Positions 12,468 through 24,330 of a stretch of 64,000 nucleotides of DNA are shown piece by piece. The position numbers were made by a program, and so were the translations under genes. Numbering within the stretch: the stretch's first letter is position 1; the number at the start of each line of letters is the position of its first letter. Source of the DNA: Undaria pinnatifida (Eukaryota; Sar; Phaeophyceae; Laminariales; Alariaceae); contig JABAKD010000010.1 in the NCBI GenBank assembly GCA_012845835.1, positions 3,349,288 to 3,413,287 on the forward strand, written 5' to 3'. The notes below the pieces were generated by a model. The model did not search any database. It was not told where the DNA came from and saw only the letters and a list, made by a program, of their open reading frames with translations.

Positions 12468-12694
12468 GTGTGCGGTTCTCCCGCTGTGTGCTGCAGTGTC
12501 AAAAGGGTGTGTGAGGGGTGTGTCCGCAGCCCGCAACTATTCGCGTCAAAAGCTGTACCCCGCCCGCACTAAAAAAACCTTCCTTAACTGTTGAGGAAGC
12601 CCAAGTCGGAACGTCTCGACCTCCGTTGCATGACTACTACTATTAATAGTCCGACTAATAACTAGTCGGTGACATAATAAGTCGTGCCGACTCA

Positions 12695-13095
12695 CGGCCC
12701 TAAAAAATACACTCCAGCCGCTCCTCCAGCTGCGAGATCGAAGATTTCGTCGAAACTCATCTTTGCGAGCTGCGTGTGACACTCCGATCGCGCGTATTAC
12801 TGGGCGTGTGTTCTCGTCAAGGATACAGGTCGGCGCCTCCCCTTAAACCTACAGCAGTGTAGGTTGTACCAGGGTCAACAGGGTGTAATCTGTGCGCGGA
12901 GACTATGAATTTCGAAACCCGTGCATACATGTAGTAGACTATATGCCCGGTGATGTTAACCAATCTGTGCGCGGAAACTATGAATTTCAAAACCCGTACA
13001 TATATGTAGTAGACTATGCCAGGCGATGTTAACCAATCTGTGCGCGGAAACTATGAATTTCAAAACCCGTGCATATATGTAGTAGACTATGCCCT
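12695..13095 (+). repeat. Rep-A copy with internal tandem triplication
   Basis: The standard Rep-A head, then three tandem units of 73-75 bp (CTGTGCGCGGAAACTATGAA and AACCCGTRCATATATGTAGT), with unit starts near 12880, 12955 and 13028. The array is directly tandem, without spacers. Confidence 0.75.
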
Positions 13096-15116
13096 TCCCC
13101 CCGTTCCTCTGATGGCGCTCAAACGGGACTTTCGTCAAACCAGAGGACACGGATCATATTACGATGTGTATGATATGTACTGGTATGATTTTGGTGGCCT
13201 CGTTCATAAAAAGAACCGCGAAGTTGATCGATCGATCGATTGTTTGTTTGTTGGTATTTCACACGCGGAACCCCCACTGGAAAACAAACCCCATGACATT
13301 GTGTGTTCTATGCCTTCGAACCTAAATAATAAGCTAGTACCAAAAAAACGTTGTATGCGCCACGTAGACTGCTACTGAGAGAAAAGCCACCCCCTCCCTG
13401 CTGTCATCGCCAAAATCACATCTCCTTCGCCGCGAAAGCAATGTCACCTCTGCGAAACTGTCATCGCTACTAACTGCGGGATTCTGGTCACCCGTAAAAC
13501 ATTCCCGGCGACAAGCTAATACCTGGTGCTAAGACCTGGTAACTCGTATAATCTCTTATCGTACACACCCTCCCTGCTCTCGCGCGGCACCTCTTTCCTG
13601 AAAACCCGGCAGGTAATAACTTGCAAAAACCGCAGCAGAAGCAGCAGCAGCAGTGCTCAGCGAAAAAAAAGATTCCAAATTTCAATTGATGGATACGTTG
13701 TTCTTGCATCCTTGTTTTGTGGGACTTTCTGAAACCAGATCTGGCATGCTTTCTGCATCCTCCTGGGCACCGACTCACCGAGAAAAAGGTCGCTGGGCGT
13801 ACCCTACCGTGTAGCGTCCCGGAGAACAAACTACTACCACCCCGGAAAAATCGGTTTACCGGCTCACCTACACTACTACTGCTCTATCCCCTCACATAAA
13901 AACGCCATCATAAAGATAAACACCCCTCCCCCCTCCGATTTCTGACATCGTCTCCCAACCCCCCCCCCACGGGTTGTTATGTCGATATTGCAACGAGCGT
14001 GGAAGACTACATGGGGACCGCCCCCTCCTCGATCAACCTTTCTATCATGTCCCTGCTCTCAACGATCGGTATGTCTCTAGGACGACGTTTTAACAACCGC
14101 TCGCTCTGCCCATCAATCCGCAACTGGCTGTACGGTAGTTTCCTTTCCCCTCCAAAACAACACGCCCTTTATTTCTTGCAGTATCTGCTTTGCAGAAACT
14201 CTATAGCCCATGCGACCCAATCCAACCATTAGCAGCGTGTTTTCCTTTCAAAAAGTGCAAGCCCCATTTGGCCTACCCAAAAACCAGTAGCGCCCATACG
14301 GGCACGCCCATTTTTTATGGGACTCAAGCATGACAGCTCCCTTTTGTATATATATAGGCGGCAGCCAGCCTAAAAAAAAAGCATTAAAAATCCTAGTATT
14401 GTACGTAGCGGTTCTGAGAAGAATACGACGCGCGAGAATCGCACGCCAGTTTAGTCTTTTTAGCCAGAGGCAAACATAACAACATAGAAAAACAAGAAAA
14501 CGTAAAAATACATTAAACATTTATCACCAAATCACACGCGCGTGAGGTGGGGTAGCCAAATACACATTCGTCGCCGCTTTACACTCCTGAGTCTAGCTTG
14601 TCTATCCCCGTCCCTAACCCATTCGAGTGCGAGGGGCGTAAAAATATCACGCCACCTCCACCAAAATTTTTCAACGCAAAAGCCGCGTGTCTTAAAAACA
14701 TAAAAAACTCGCGACGGAAAACGGAAAGCATATTTATCTTGATTGATGAACCTCTCTCTTCCTTCTCGCTCCGCGCCAACCTCCCAGAACCACTTTTATA
14801 CCACCATTGCAAAAAAAAAGAAAAAAATCCTCCCTCTAATTCCAAGTGAATTGCCCCCCCCCCCAAAAGGGCTTGCAAGTCTAAGGAGGGGTTATATTTT
14901 ATTTTTAACCCGCTTAGGGATGCACCCACGGTTTGGGGCCTTGAGAGTTGAGTGCTGGATCGGTTATAAGGCAGTAAAAGTTAAGTACTCCGGAGTATGT
15001 ATCGCGACGCCAGTCGTCACCATGCAATTTCTCGCGTGGTGTATCCGCGTCGGCGCGTATCAGGAAAGCTGTTGCCCGCGTCCGCGTGGTGACCGGCTAG
15101 ACGCTTGGTTTTCGTT
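13096..15116. other. 3' flank of the carbonic anhydrase, no gene recognised
   Basis: Mixed single-copy sequence with short poly-A and poly-C runs. No exon or repeat family was recognised, and no convincing polyadenylation signal is placed. Confidence 0.45.
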
Positions 15117-15194
15117 TTATACGACTGATACGTAGTGGACCTCGCGGCCATTGAGGGGCTGCACAGGTCGGTTCGTGTTGCCCAACGCGTCAAC
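15117..15194 (-). CDS. Alpha-carbonic anhydrase last exon
   Basis: 25 codons and TAA: VDALGNTNRPVQPLNGREVH then YVSVV. NxRPxQPLxGR is the conserved C-terminal motif. Acceptor CGTTGCAG. No GPI-type or ER-retention tail is visible. Confidence 0.88.
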   Translation of the reverse strand, partial: VDALGNTNRPVQPLNGREVHYVSVV

Positions 15195-18100
15195 CTGCAA
15201 CGGGCCGAAGATAGTTGGGGGTCGGCCGTGGGGGTTGGGGGGGGGCGAGGCGACGGGCGGAAGGGGGGAGGGGTGAGTGAGCGAACAAGTAACTTTGAAT
15301 CGTATTTAACATGCCAATTACGGTTCACAACGGTTTCGTCTGTAGCCAGGGTGTGCGGAGAAAAGGAGCGTATCAAATCGTCATCACTCGACTATGGTCG
15401 ACGTCATCGTGAACATCTAGACAGCCCTACCGCGCCTTATCTCATCGGCATCGAGATGGCCCTACCCGCACCTTACTACCGCCTACCGTTCCCCATCATA
15501 CCCCGAGATACCCCGAGTGGGGCAACCAGGAGGTTGATGATCGTGACGTGTGAACGGAGGGGATTGATTATAGGGGCATTCGTTTCGCGTCACTCTTATG
15601 CCCTCAGGTCAGACCCAAGACGCAGCCAATATTTCGTTCTATTTTGTAAATCTTGTGCAGCCCTTTTCCATTTCCCACGACATTATATTGTTGTACAAAG
15701 CGCATAGTAATAGTGAGTAGAATAGTTCCCCAAAAGTGTTGGTGCGCCATAACGAAGAGTGCACGCGTAGCGCTAAAAGGTGTACAGGCGCGTGCTGCGC
15801 TTAGAGATGTTTAGTAGCAGGTTCATTATTTTCCTTACCTCGTTCATGACCGATGATCGACGTTGGTGCTCGTGTTCTCGTGCTGCTGCCCATTGTCGGA
15901 GGGCATGGAAACAACAATAATAATATCAACTGAGATGTACGGGCACTCTTTGGTCATTCTGCTACTGGTTGACGCTGACTGACGCACAGCACGAGTGCCC
16001 CGACAGCGCGGTATCCCGATACAAGGCGGTATCCCCATATAAGGCGGTGAAAATGGCTTGGCGCGACTGGGGAATTGCACTCATAACCCGGAATGAATAA
16101 GGTGAATAAGGCGGCTTTCCCCGATAAGGCGGTCACATTGCTCTCTATACCACACCTCCGCCTCTCTGGGGGACTCCTGCTGTATATAATATGTTTACAT
16201 ATAGTTAGTAGAGTAGGGGTGCCTCAATAGTGCGGTATCCCCATATAAGGCGGGTCAAAGCTTGGCGCGACTGGGGAATTGCGCTCATAACCGGCTTGCC
16301 CAGATGGGGTGGTCATGTTGCTCTGGGACACTTGAGCCTTACTGGGGAAACTCCACCGTTCGACGTAAACATTATACTTGTAGTTGAGTTTAAAACGGGG
16401 TTTCCCTCAACTCAGTAACCACCCCCTATTGTATTTGAAATGCCCCTCTTTTTACAAACTATTCGCTGAATTATTAGCGTTAGCTAGCCACGGGACTGTT
16501 CCTCTCGTCTGGCTGCACTGCTGTTCAGCACCCGGTATCCTTAAGGAGGAGCTGTTTGGGCGAGGGAAGTACAGAGCTCCCCCACAAAGGGGAGCCCCCC
16601 CCTCGAAAAAACTACTAATAGATGCATCGGCTACCCGCGTATATAACATGCGTCGTTTATCGATCCAACGTTTCCTCACCATCAAGTGAGAGCCAACGGC
16701 GGCACGGAACGTGGTGAGCTGGCCAAGGCCCAGCATCGTGGTGTCGGTCATCACGATCCACTTCACCCCCTGCTCGGTAACGAATAGGATCGACACATCA
16801 AATGGACGAAATGGGACGTGACGGGACGGGGCATTTCGTGTCAAAACAATGTGCATCTCATATAATATGGGTACGGGGAAATTCGAGTAAGATAATGCGC
16901 ATCTCAACGTGGGGTGGGTCCAACATCGGCATCGGGGATAAATTCAGTCGTCACGATATCACTTTCACACCGTACGCTCTTTGTAACGAGCCCGACATCG
17001 GGCATCGGACGGCAGGGGGGGGGGGGGGACGGGGACAGCGCATGTCGTGTAAAAATATGCACCGTGTTTCTCGCGTATAAAATGAAAACGTGCACTCGTG
17101 TACCTCATGCTGGACACTAAACGCCAACAAGAGCAACGGTCGATTCAGGTTCTCCCCGAACCTCGACGCATGCTACGATGGAGGTGCGTGCGCCTATTTT
17201 TGTTAGTAGAGCTTACCACTGGTACCCTCTAGTAGCGCTTACCACTTTTTCGACAACATGGTTGACGCACACTGGTGTACGAGACGAAGGGAGTTTCACC
17301 GTACATTGGTTGTTGCGTTTCATTTGCTTAGGGTGAGGGCATATGATCTAAAGAGTGTGTCAACCATGATGTCGAAAAAGCGTTAAAGCAAAAGGTACCC
17401 CCTCACCTCATTTCTTGTATGGGGCTCCTGAGTTGATGTTGATGAATGAGCTCTAAAATCGTTGTTCCAAACAGCAGAAATTGAATTTTGACAAAAAAAA
17501 TCAAAAGTGAACCTTGACGGAACGAAGCTCATGGCCCATGTGTAAAAAAAAAAAGAAAAAAAGCTAATGGATATTTCAAAAAAAAAAAAGGCATTTGATA
17601 AACAAGTACCACGAATAATACTCCAGAAAACCTTTCAGACTGATTCTACGATCTGGTCCCCCCCCCCCAAAAAAACAGCGATTTTCTTCAACGAACGTTC
17701 CATCATTCATGCGGCCGCTCGACACAAGGAAGGATACTACTGAAAGAAAAGTATCCACACATTTTTCTCGTGTGCAAAGGTCTATCTCGATGGATGACGT
17801 CGGGGTGTCGAAGAACACCGAATTTTCAGGAGATACGACCGGGAGCTGGTTTTGAAATCGGCGATTTCGTTAAAGAAAAGCTGAGGGGGGCTACCTTGAG
17901 TGAGACTCTTCAGCCGAAAAGCGCTACCTCTATCGTTCGTAGCAACCGAACCTCGTTACCCCGCTAGAACTGAACCGCCTTCGCACACGATTTCGGGGAC
18001 CAGTCAGTTGGAAATACTGTGAGGGTATCTTACCGCTTCTTCGAGAAAACGGTTGACAATACTCTTCAAACTATACATAGACTATATACCCTACCCCAAC

Positions 18101-21100
18101 CCCGCGAAGAGACGCAAACCGACCAATGAATGATGTGAAACCCCTTCGTCCCATCGTACACAGTGTGCGGTGCGTCAACCATCGTCTCGGAAAAGGTCTC
18201 TTTTTGGCAGCGGCACGGAATCCATACCGCGAGCTTGAACCCCCTATTTCTATGCGGCCTCTAGCCTTGACGCCTTTAGAACTGGAAACCCTTTTTGGGG
18301 ACAAAATTACTTCAAGGTAGTATAGGGAAGGGTTTGGGGGCTCTAAAGGGGTTAACCTTCACCAACCTTCACCAGCAACCGCTACTATTGTTCTTTGTTC
18401 TTGCTGTGCGAATCCCCCATGGAATGGTCAGCTAAGCCGCGCACAGCCAATCGCCGAAGCCTTCTTTTCGTTGAGGTACGTACATACAGCGTCACTCGGG
18501 CGAGTGCCTTAACAACTGGAAAGCCGTTTTTTTGACAAAATCACTTGGGTTTAGTATAGGGAGGGGTTTGGGGGCTCTAAAAAGAGTTAAACCCAGCATC
18601 AAAAGAGGGGGGTGCCCCCCCCCCCCCCCCAAATCGTAGACTCGAGTGTTCTCAAGATGTTAACTGAGCCTCACCTCTGTGCATGGCGGGGTGGTCAAGG
18701 AGCCCATGTAGTGCGAGTATTCAGGGCCCGCGGGAAGCATCTCGTAAGGAGACAACATGAACTCGTTCTCATCGTCGTCTTCACTGCTGTCCTGCTCGCC
18801 CATCGCCAGCACTTCCCACATCGGACTCAGCTGCGGCAATTACAACAAAGTCAAAACACGCGGGAGGAAGGAGGCGGTGAAGGCGTGCAGAGGGTACGCG
18901 TTACGCTGTTGTTGTCGTCGTTGTCCTCAGAAGTAACTATAATTTTGTTCTCAGAGAACTATAATACTTGGTATATCAATGCGAGTGTCTCAACATAGCC
19001 GGAGTCACACCTGGTCGATGTCTGGAGTTGCTCCTCGTTTATTTGGGCTACGACTAGGCGAAGGCTCTAGCTATTTTTTTTTTTTTTTTCTAATCCTCCG
19101 GCGGATGGGGAAAAATAAAGCTTTAGCTCACCACACTTCCACGTATTTTCTAGCTAATGCTGCAAAAAGGCTAACGCATGGCTAGGCCATAGACTAAGAC
19201 TGTGACCACGACTACGAAAAAAGTCTGCACGAAGGCTCCGTAAAGGCTAGGCTAATGCCAAGGCTCCGCAATTGCTACGCTAAGGCTTCGCAAAGGCTAC
19301 GCGAGGGGCTCTCTCGAGGCTCCGCTAGGGGTGCGCCAAGACTCCGCCAAGGCTTTGCTCAGGCTCCGACAATGGTAGGCTAAGGTAGTCCAAGGCTCCG
19401 CATTGGCTAGGCGAGGGTTCCACTGAGTGTCCGGCAAAACTGCGCTAAGGCTCCGCAAGGCTCCGACAAGGCTGTGCGCAGGCTCCGCATTGTCTAGGCG
19501 AGGGTTCCACCGAGGCCCGGTAAGACTTCCCTAAGGCTCCGCAAAGACTGTGGTATGGTTAGGCTCCGCAAATGCTAGACTAAGGGCTCTGCATAGGCTA
19601 GGCGAGAGGTTGGTTCCACAGAGACCACGCTGAGGCTACGCTTCTACAACATCACGTGGGCAGAATGTTTCCGCCAAGACGGACACAAGCCGCGGACGAG
19701 GCGGGGGGGGGGGGGGGGGGGCGCACCATGTTGTTGGTGCCGTACATCGACGCGTCCAGAAGAACGCCTACGACGAGGAGGTCGTCGTCGGTGCCTTCGC
19801 GCACGTGTACCATATGGATCTCGGCGTCGTGGCAGGAACCCCCGTTCTGTCAAAAAAGAGGGCCACGGCCGGAAACAAGACGGGCAGTTGTTGTTACTGG
19901 CTGATATCGCATGAGCTCAAGACGACATGACACAGGAGTCATCCCACGCAAGGAGTCATCCCATTGCATGGATAGGATTTTTTGAGCCAAGAAGGTTTCT
20001 CGCCCCGGTTCTTGGGCTCCTGAAGTAAGTGAGATAAACTACCGGCGGTTACAAAAGCCCACCACTAATGTTGCGCGGCGAGTGTAACTTGTTTCAAGGA
20101 CTTGATTCAGGTATAGAAGACACTTGGTCGGGTTGCGCGAACGAAGGCCTGTTCGAGTTCACAAGTCATGATTCGCGTTGTACAACGAGCCATGTCCCAC
20201 GTAAGGGTTGCAGCCGAAAGTCCCTGAGCTCCTCACATGAGGAACTCAACATCTCACCCGGTACTACGTGACTTCGAAGGCATTCGTTCGCACAACCCGA
20301 CCAAGCTTCTATGCCTGAGTCCTACACTAAAACTAAGATACTCGTGAAATTACTTCACTGATCGGCAGTTCCTCACATGAGGAACTCAATCGACCAGGGA
20401 CTTTTTGGCGCAATCCTACCACAGCAACCCCTACCGCGGGATGACTCGAAAATTCTAAAAAATCTGCTGCATTCCCTTTTTCGCGGGATGGCTCCAAACG
20501 CGAGCTGCCAAACGCGGCAAGGCGCGCTCTCTCAGCAGTTGATTTCCTTTGATTCGTTTTGTTTTTGAACTCGCGTACTGCGGTTTATTTGCAAGAGCGA
20601 CTTCGTCTGGGAGTGAAGCGCGCGGCGAGTTTTTATCGGCCTCATTTTCTAAGAGCACAGAAATGAAAGGCATTTTACGACGCGCGCACGCCGGGGAAAG
20701 CAAAATTAAGGCGACAAGACAAGAACAACTCACCTCGTGTTCGGAAACGGAGTGGATGTGTACGTTGAGGAGCTGGTAGTGGTCACCGTCGAACGAGAGA
20801 GATGATCTGTCCGTGCAGTCGGCGAAGTTCACCTGCATGCAGGGTTCGTTCGAAAGGGAGGAAAAGAGGAAAAAAACAAAGTACCGCGATCACGGCGACG
20901 GAAGAAGTGTACGAAGGCCGTCATCGGTAAGGCGTCTGAGGATGCATTCATCACTTTTTGACAAACTGCTGTGATACTCGCCTTCATACATATAAGAGTT
21001 TGTTCAGGTTGCACTTTTAATCATTTCCTTTGTTTGTTGTGCGCCTTCTTCGTCTCGTGCAGTTTAAGTGCAGGAAAACGTAGCATTTAGTAGCATCCCG

Positions 21101-23719
21101 GCCGAATTTTGATATCATTTGGTTTTTCCGGATCATCCTATTATACAAAGCAGAGGGCCCCAGCACCTTCCTTGTGAGACCGCGGACTCTCATCATAGAT
21201 TTTTGACAAACGAAAGAGTTTGATGTGAGAAAAACACAACACCACGGACTCTAGATTTTGGACAAGAGACGAGATAAAACAGCAACGACATACGAACGTA
21301 ACGTGTCTCGTCAGTTGACTCAGTGCCTCACGAAAAGTCGAAACCAATGCCCAAAACGTCAAAACCAACTGAAAATCAACTCAAAATCAACGCAATATCA
21401 TTGATTGGTGCACTTACCATCCATTGGTGCTCCCCTGGGGAGAAGTTGAGCTCCGAGCTCGAACATTCCTCTGGGTGAAACGCCAAATCGTACTCGCCGG
21501 ACTGAGATCAGGCACACAGACGGACAAGGCATGAAATAAAATATAAACAAAACAAGCGAACATATTAATAAGAGCAATGGTCGCAGCCGGGGGTGGGGGG
21601 TGGGGGGTGGGGTAATCGTTGCTATGCATGGCCTTATCGGGAGGGTCGGAGTCGGGGAACCGCCTCTACACTCGCCACCACTCGCCACACCAGCCACTCC
21701 TCCCTCGCATCTCTACGACAATCCCGATACGGAGCATGTCGACATTTCACTGACCAGGCCGACAGCAGTGTGCTTCAACCAAGCAAGAAGCGGCCGGGGG
21801 GCGGCGGGTGAAACAGGCGGTACCAGTGCTGCTGTACATGGTAGAGACCGAAAAACGCACATTTCGATTGCCCTGCTGACTTAATCATCATACTGAAAAT
21901 ACTGCGTGAAAAGCAGGTGCTTTCTATCATTTTTTCCAACTCCAACGTCACGAATTTCGGGAGTATAATGAGTCACTCGAATGTTTCCCACGTGGTATAA
22001 AAATATGTGTAATAGTTCCTTTTTGGGCCTTCTCTTCTTTTCCCTTCCTTGGGGTAGGGGTAAATCTCAGCCTTGTATCGTACGACGCAGAAACCGTGCA
22101 TATCATGCTGCTGGCATGAACCTGGTATTAAACTGCTGTGGTACCATAGGATACTGGTGTCTGCCGCGCACGACGAAGTCAGTACAGTATCTGGATGTGG
22201 CATCGCCGTAGAGATCACCACTGGCAGTATCAAGCCCTCGTCTGGAGGCACGAGGCACCAACAAAGTCATGTTCAACTGGATGAATACTGCCGTACCCCT
22301 CCCTTCCTTGAGGCTTTGTATTGTGTCTCAATTTTAATCGGTGCTTTCCTGTTTTCACACAACGCCCCATCATCACTACTGCTTCAGTAGAAACGCCCAG
22401 TTTTCATCCCGATTCTTCATCCTATGTAATCACGCATATTTTATGAGAGATGCACACACAGCTTTTGCGAAGATGTGAGCTTCGACGAAATCTTCGATCT
22501 CTCAGCTAGGGTGTATCTTAATTTTTAAAATAATAGAGAGATCGACTACAACAGCAGCTTCTGTGCTTCAACAGAGGGTATACGAATAACAGCAAAAAAT
22601 ATCCCAAATAAACAATCATACCTGCTAACTACTATATATATCTTAATGAGGACACACAACTCGTAATGCGCGCGATCGGAGTATCACACACAGCTTGCAA
22701 AGATGAGTTTCGACGAAATCTTCGATCTCACAGCTGGAGTGTATTTTAATTTTTATAATATATATTTTGGGGTGGGGCGTTCTGCGCAAGAGACTCGAGT
22801 TTGGGTCTGGCCATCATCGTCTTCGTTCCTGAGGGTCTGCTAATATGGCGTTTTTTTCCCCCTTTCTTTTCATTGCTTCCTCTTGTCTTCACAATTTTAT
22901 ATTGTCCTTCTGGTGGAGTCATGAATTGCGTCAACAATGATATATGCGTGTACCACGTTAGGTTTTGTTTGTGTGTTTTTCCTGTTGTACATATACCAGG
23001 TATATTCTAAAAATAAAATATACTCCAGCTGTGAGATCGAATATTTTGTCGAAACTCATCTTTGCAAGCTGTGTGTGATACTCCGATTGCGCGTATTACG
23101 GGTTATGTGTCCTCATTAAGGATATAGGTCGGCGACTCCCCTTGCAACTGCAGTGTAGCTATCAGGGTGATGTTGGTCAGTCTGTGCGCGGAAACTATAT
23201 TTAAAACCCGTTTGTGGGGGGGGGACAAAATCTGACAGCAGCTCTGTGGAAGGAAATGCATCCGTTTATCAAGTGAATCCTGTACAAGTCAAATATGTAG
23301 CGCGTAGGAAATCAAGACTTTTTGCTGACTCGTGCGCACGTGATGGCGTGCTTGGAAGAACCCGAAGAAGGGAGAATACGAGAAAAAATAAGGCGATAGA
23401 TTAGACTATACCATAACAATATTATAGCTCTATTAATGGTGTGTTGAACTTTTACGCCTGCTTTTTTCTCACGTGTTTTACGACTTGGTGGGCTTCCGAC
23501 AAGTTGATGGGGCTCTGCATGTCACCGTAGCAGTCCTCGAACGTCTCCCCCCAGTCGCTGTTACGTTATGGTGAAAGTCACGCGCGCACACAGATACATC
23601 ATAGCGATCAACACGGAACAACGAGGGGAAACAGAGAAGGAGCGGCAAACAAACGCGTGAGTGCGCAACTTACTTACATAATGAACACGTCTATCTGCTG
23701 CGTTTCGCTTTTACATTCG
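15117..23719 (-). CDS. Alpha-carbonic anhydrase (zinc enzyme), multi-exon
   Basis: Reversible hydration of CO2 to bicarbonate. Coding exons, 5' to 3': 23719-23678 (tentative), 23557-23473, 21501-21418, 20832-20734, 19846-19727, 18830-18675, 16769-16680, 15194-15117 (TAA stop). All join in phase. Family landmarks in order: DWGE...C.G..QSPINL; GEHQWMVNF, whose His sits where the proton-shuttle His64 of human CA II lies; NVHIHSVSEHE, giving zinc ligands His94 and His96 and Glu106; AEIHMVH, giving zinc ligand His119; GSLTTPPCTEGVKW with Thr199; NTNRPVQPLNGREV at the C-terminus. The two Cys in EDCYGD and PPCTE are the usual disulfide pair of secreted alpha enzymes, so an extracytoplasmic site is likely. 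An acidic insert (SSEDDDENEF) lies before the TTPPC motif. The N-terminus is unsettled; a signal-peptide exon candidate lies at 27197-27126. Confidence 0.9.
16020..16335. repeat. ATAAGGCGG repeat pair in carbonic anhydrase intron
   Basis: About 110 bp at 16030-16145 recurs at 16228-16330 (CGGTATCCCCATATAAGGCG and CTTGGCGCGACTGGGGAATT). The inner GATAAGGCGG word repeats several times. Confidence 0.7.
16680..16769 (-). CDS. Alpha-carbonic anhydrase exon GVKW
   Basis: 30 codons, GVKWIVMTDTTMLGLGQL then TTFRAAVGSHLM. It continues PPCTE directly, as in the family. Acceptor TTACCGAGCAG, donor ATG|GTGAGG. Confidence 0.88.
18262..18595 (+). repeat. Rep-F, two copies in a carbonic anhydrase intron
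   Basis: 18262-18355 and 18508-18595 share ACTGGAAA, CAAAATYACTT, TAGTATAGGGARGGGTTTGG and GGGCTCTAAA. Others lie at 49567-49665 (-) and 50935-51005 (+), both in DHODH intron 3. Confidence 0.65.
18675..18830 (-). CDS. Alpha-carbonic anhydrase exon with TTPPC motif
   Basis: 52 codons, LSPMWEVLAMGEQ, an acidic run, then YSHYMGSLTTPPCTE. The Y..YxGSLTTPPCTE block is the clearest family signature in the gene. Acceptor TTGCCGCAG, donor GAG|GTGAGG. Confidence 0.9.
19200..19640. repeat. GGCTCCGCAAAGGCTA minisatellite, carbonic anhydrase intron
   Basis: About 30 degenerate units of AAGGCTCCGC and AAGGCTAGGC. It fills much of the intron between exons 19727-19846 and 18675-18830. Confidence 0.8.
19727..19846 (-). 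CDS. Alpha-carbonic anhydrase exon with third zinc His
   Basis: 40 codons. AEIHMVHV supplies the third zinc ligand, and LLVVGVLLDA is the following core strand. Acceptor TTTTTTGACAG. The donor is ATG|GTGCGC, followed at once by a poly-C run of about 19, an unusual intron start. Confidence 0.87.
20123..20305. mobile_element. MITE-like inverted-repeat element
   Basis: CTTGGTCGGGTTGCGCGAAC at the left end is matched by its reverse complement at the right, with about 2 differences in 27 bp. Weaker pairing extends outwards (CAGGTATAGAAG against CTTCTATGCCTG). A related end occurs at about 62790. It lies in a carbonic anhydrase intron. Confidence 0.65.
20734..20832 (-). CDS. Alpha-carbonic anhydrase exon with first two zinc His
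   Basis: 33 codons, VNFADCTDRSS to NVHIHSVSEHE. HIH supplies two zinc ligands and the SEHE Glu is the conserved residue after them. Acceptor CATGCAG, donor GAG|GTGAGT. Confidence 0.9.
21418..21501 (-). CDS. Alpha-carbonic anhydrase exon with His64-equivalent
   Basis: 28 codons from SGEYDLAFHPEE to SPGEHQWM. Acceptor TGATCTCAG, canonical donor ATG|GTAAGT. GEHQWM with the VNF of the next exon mirrors the GHAFNVEF region of animal CA II. Confidence 0.85.
22420..22760 (-). repeat. Rep-A, two partial minus-strand copies
   Basis: 22420-22533 and 22637-22760 each carry GATGWGYTTCGACGAAATCT and CTCAGCTRGGGTGTATYTTA, ends of Rep-A in reverse orientation, both truncated to the head. Confidence 0.7.
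23010..23290 (+). repeat. Rep-A dispersed repeat
   Basis: Well-preserved head and middle (CTCCAGCTGTGAGATCGAAT to AAATGCATCCGTTTATCAAG). It lies just downstream of a carbonic anhydrase exon, inside an intron. Confidence 0.75.
23473..23557 (-). CDS. Alpha-carbonic anhydrase exon with QSPINL motif
   Basis: One base plus 28 codons: DWGETFEDCYGDMQSPINLS then EAHQVVKH. The DWGE..C.G..QSPINL signature is diagnostic of the N-terminal part of alpha enzymes. Acceptor TAACAG, donor CAC|GTGAGA. Confidence 0.88.
23678..23719 (-). CDS. Alpha-carbonic anhydrase, tentative 5' exon
   Basis: Reads ECKSETQQIDVFI and ends in AT before a strong donor GTAAGTAAG. Its two spare bases complete an ATC codon with the C that starts the next exon, 120 nt away. 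The phase match and donor are good; the acceptor (GCTTGCAG) is only one of several possible, and no family motif lies here. Confidence 0.45.
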
Positions 23720-23924
23720 CTGCAAGCGGCTTTCGTTGGGATACAGCAGTAGCACGTTAGACAAACAGGTACGTACCTCTGGTACATATGAAGTGGGTGG
23801 CTTCCATGTTCGCAAAGCAAAGCCACACACAACACATCGTACGCGATACGCACATACGTACCATCGGGTAGATAATCATTTTTACTCTCCAGCTCGAAGG
23901 AAGATTTGCCCTCAGCCATACCCC

Positions 23925-24330
23925 CTGGACAAGCCGTGGTCACAGAGGTGTCTTCCCTTCTCCCCCCCGGTACATGCCTTTGCTTTTTCGCGTGTTTAGG
24001 GTGCTCAGCATTCCCATTTCTCTGTTTTGTATGGTCGTCGATTTTTCTTGGCTAAAACTTAAGCTCTCGAACCTTCCGCTCGCCAATTTTACGCAAGAAA
24101 AAGAGAACACGTCCCTGTACTATGTTGCTATTCTCACAATAACTCGCAAAAAAACAAGTCCGCGGTCACAGGACACGCTCCAGCCACTATAATTCTGGAG
24201 CGGAGGAATACCCCCTGTGTATAAGCACGAGCATGCACTCGGGAAACTAGTCTCGATTCGAACCCCCATCTCATTGAATTCAGGATCATAGGGACGAGAT
24301 CCACCCTACTCCACTATTTTGTGTGATAGC
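23925..24330 (-). mobile_element. Divergent or chimeric SINE with a different tRNA-like head
   Basis: The 3' body (about 23925-24110) matches the SINE family. After about 100 nt of other sequence comes a tRNA-like head with B box GGGTTCGAATC on the minus strand near 24257, unlike the head of the other copies. The extra 100-nt piece recurs at about 24655-24750. Confidence 0.55.

Noticed and set aside
11857-12594. 245-codon plus-strand frame, one of the longest in the window
   Set aside because: No domain, and it overlaps the BED-finger remnant whose motifs are on the opposite strand.
12880-13095. Possible CRISPR-like array
   Set aside because: Units are directly tandem without unique spacers and lie within a dispersed eukaryotic repeat; the 54-bp array at 53808 was rejected for the same reason.
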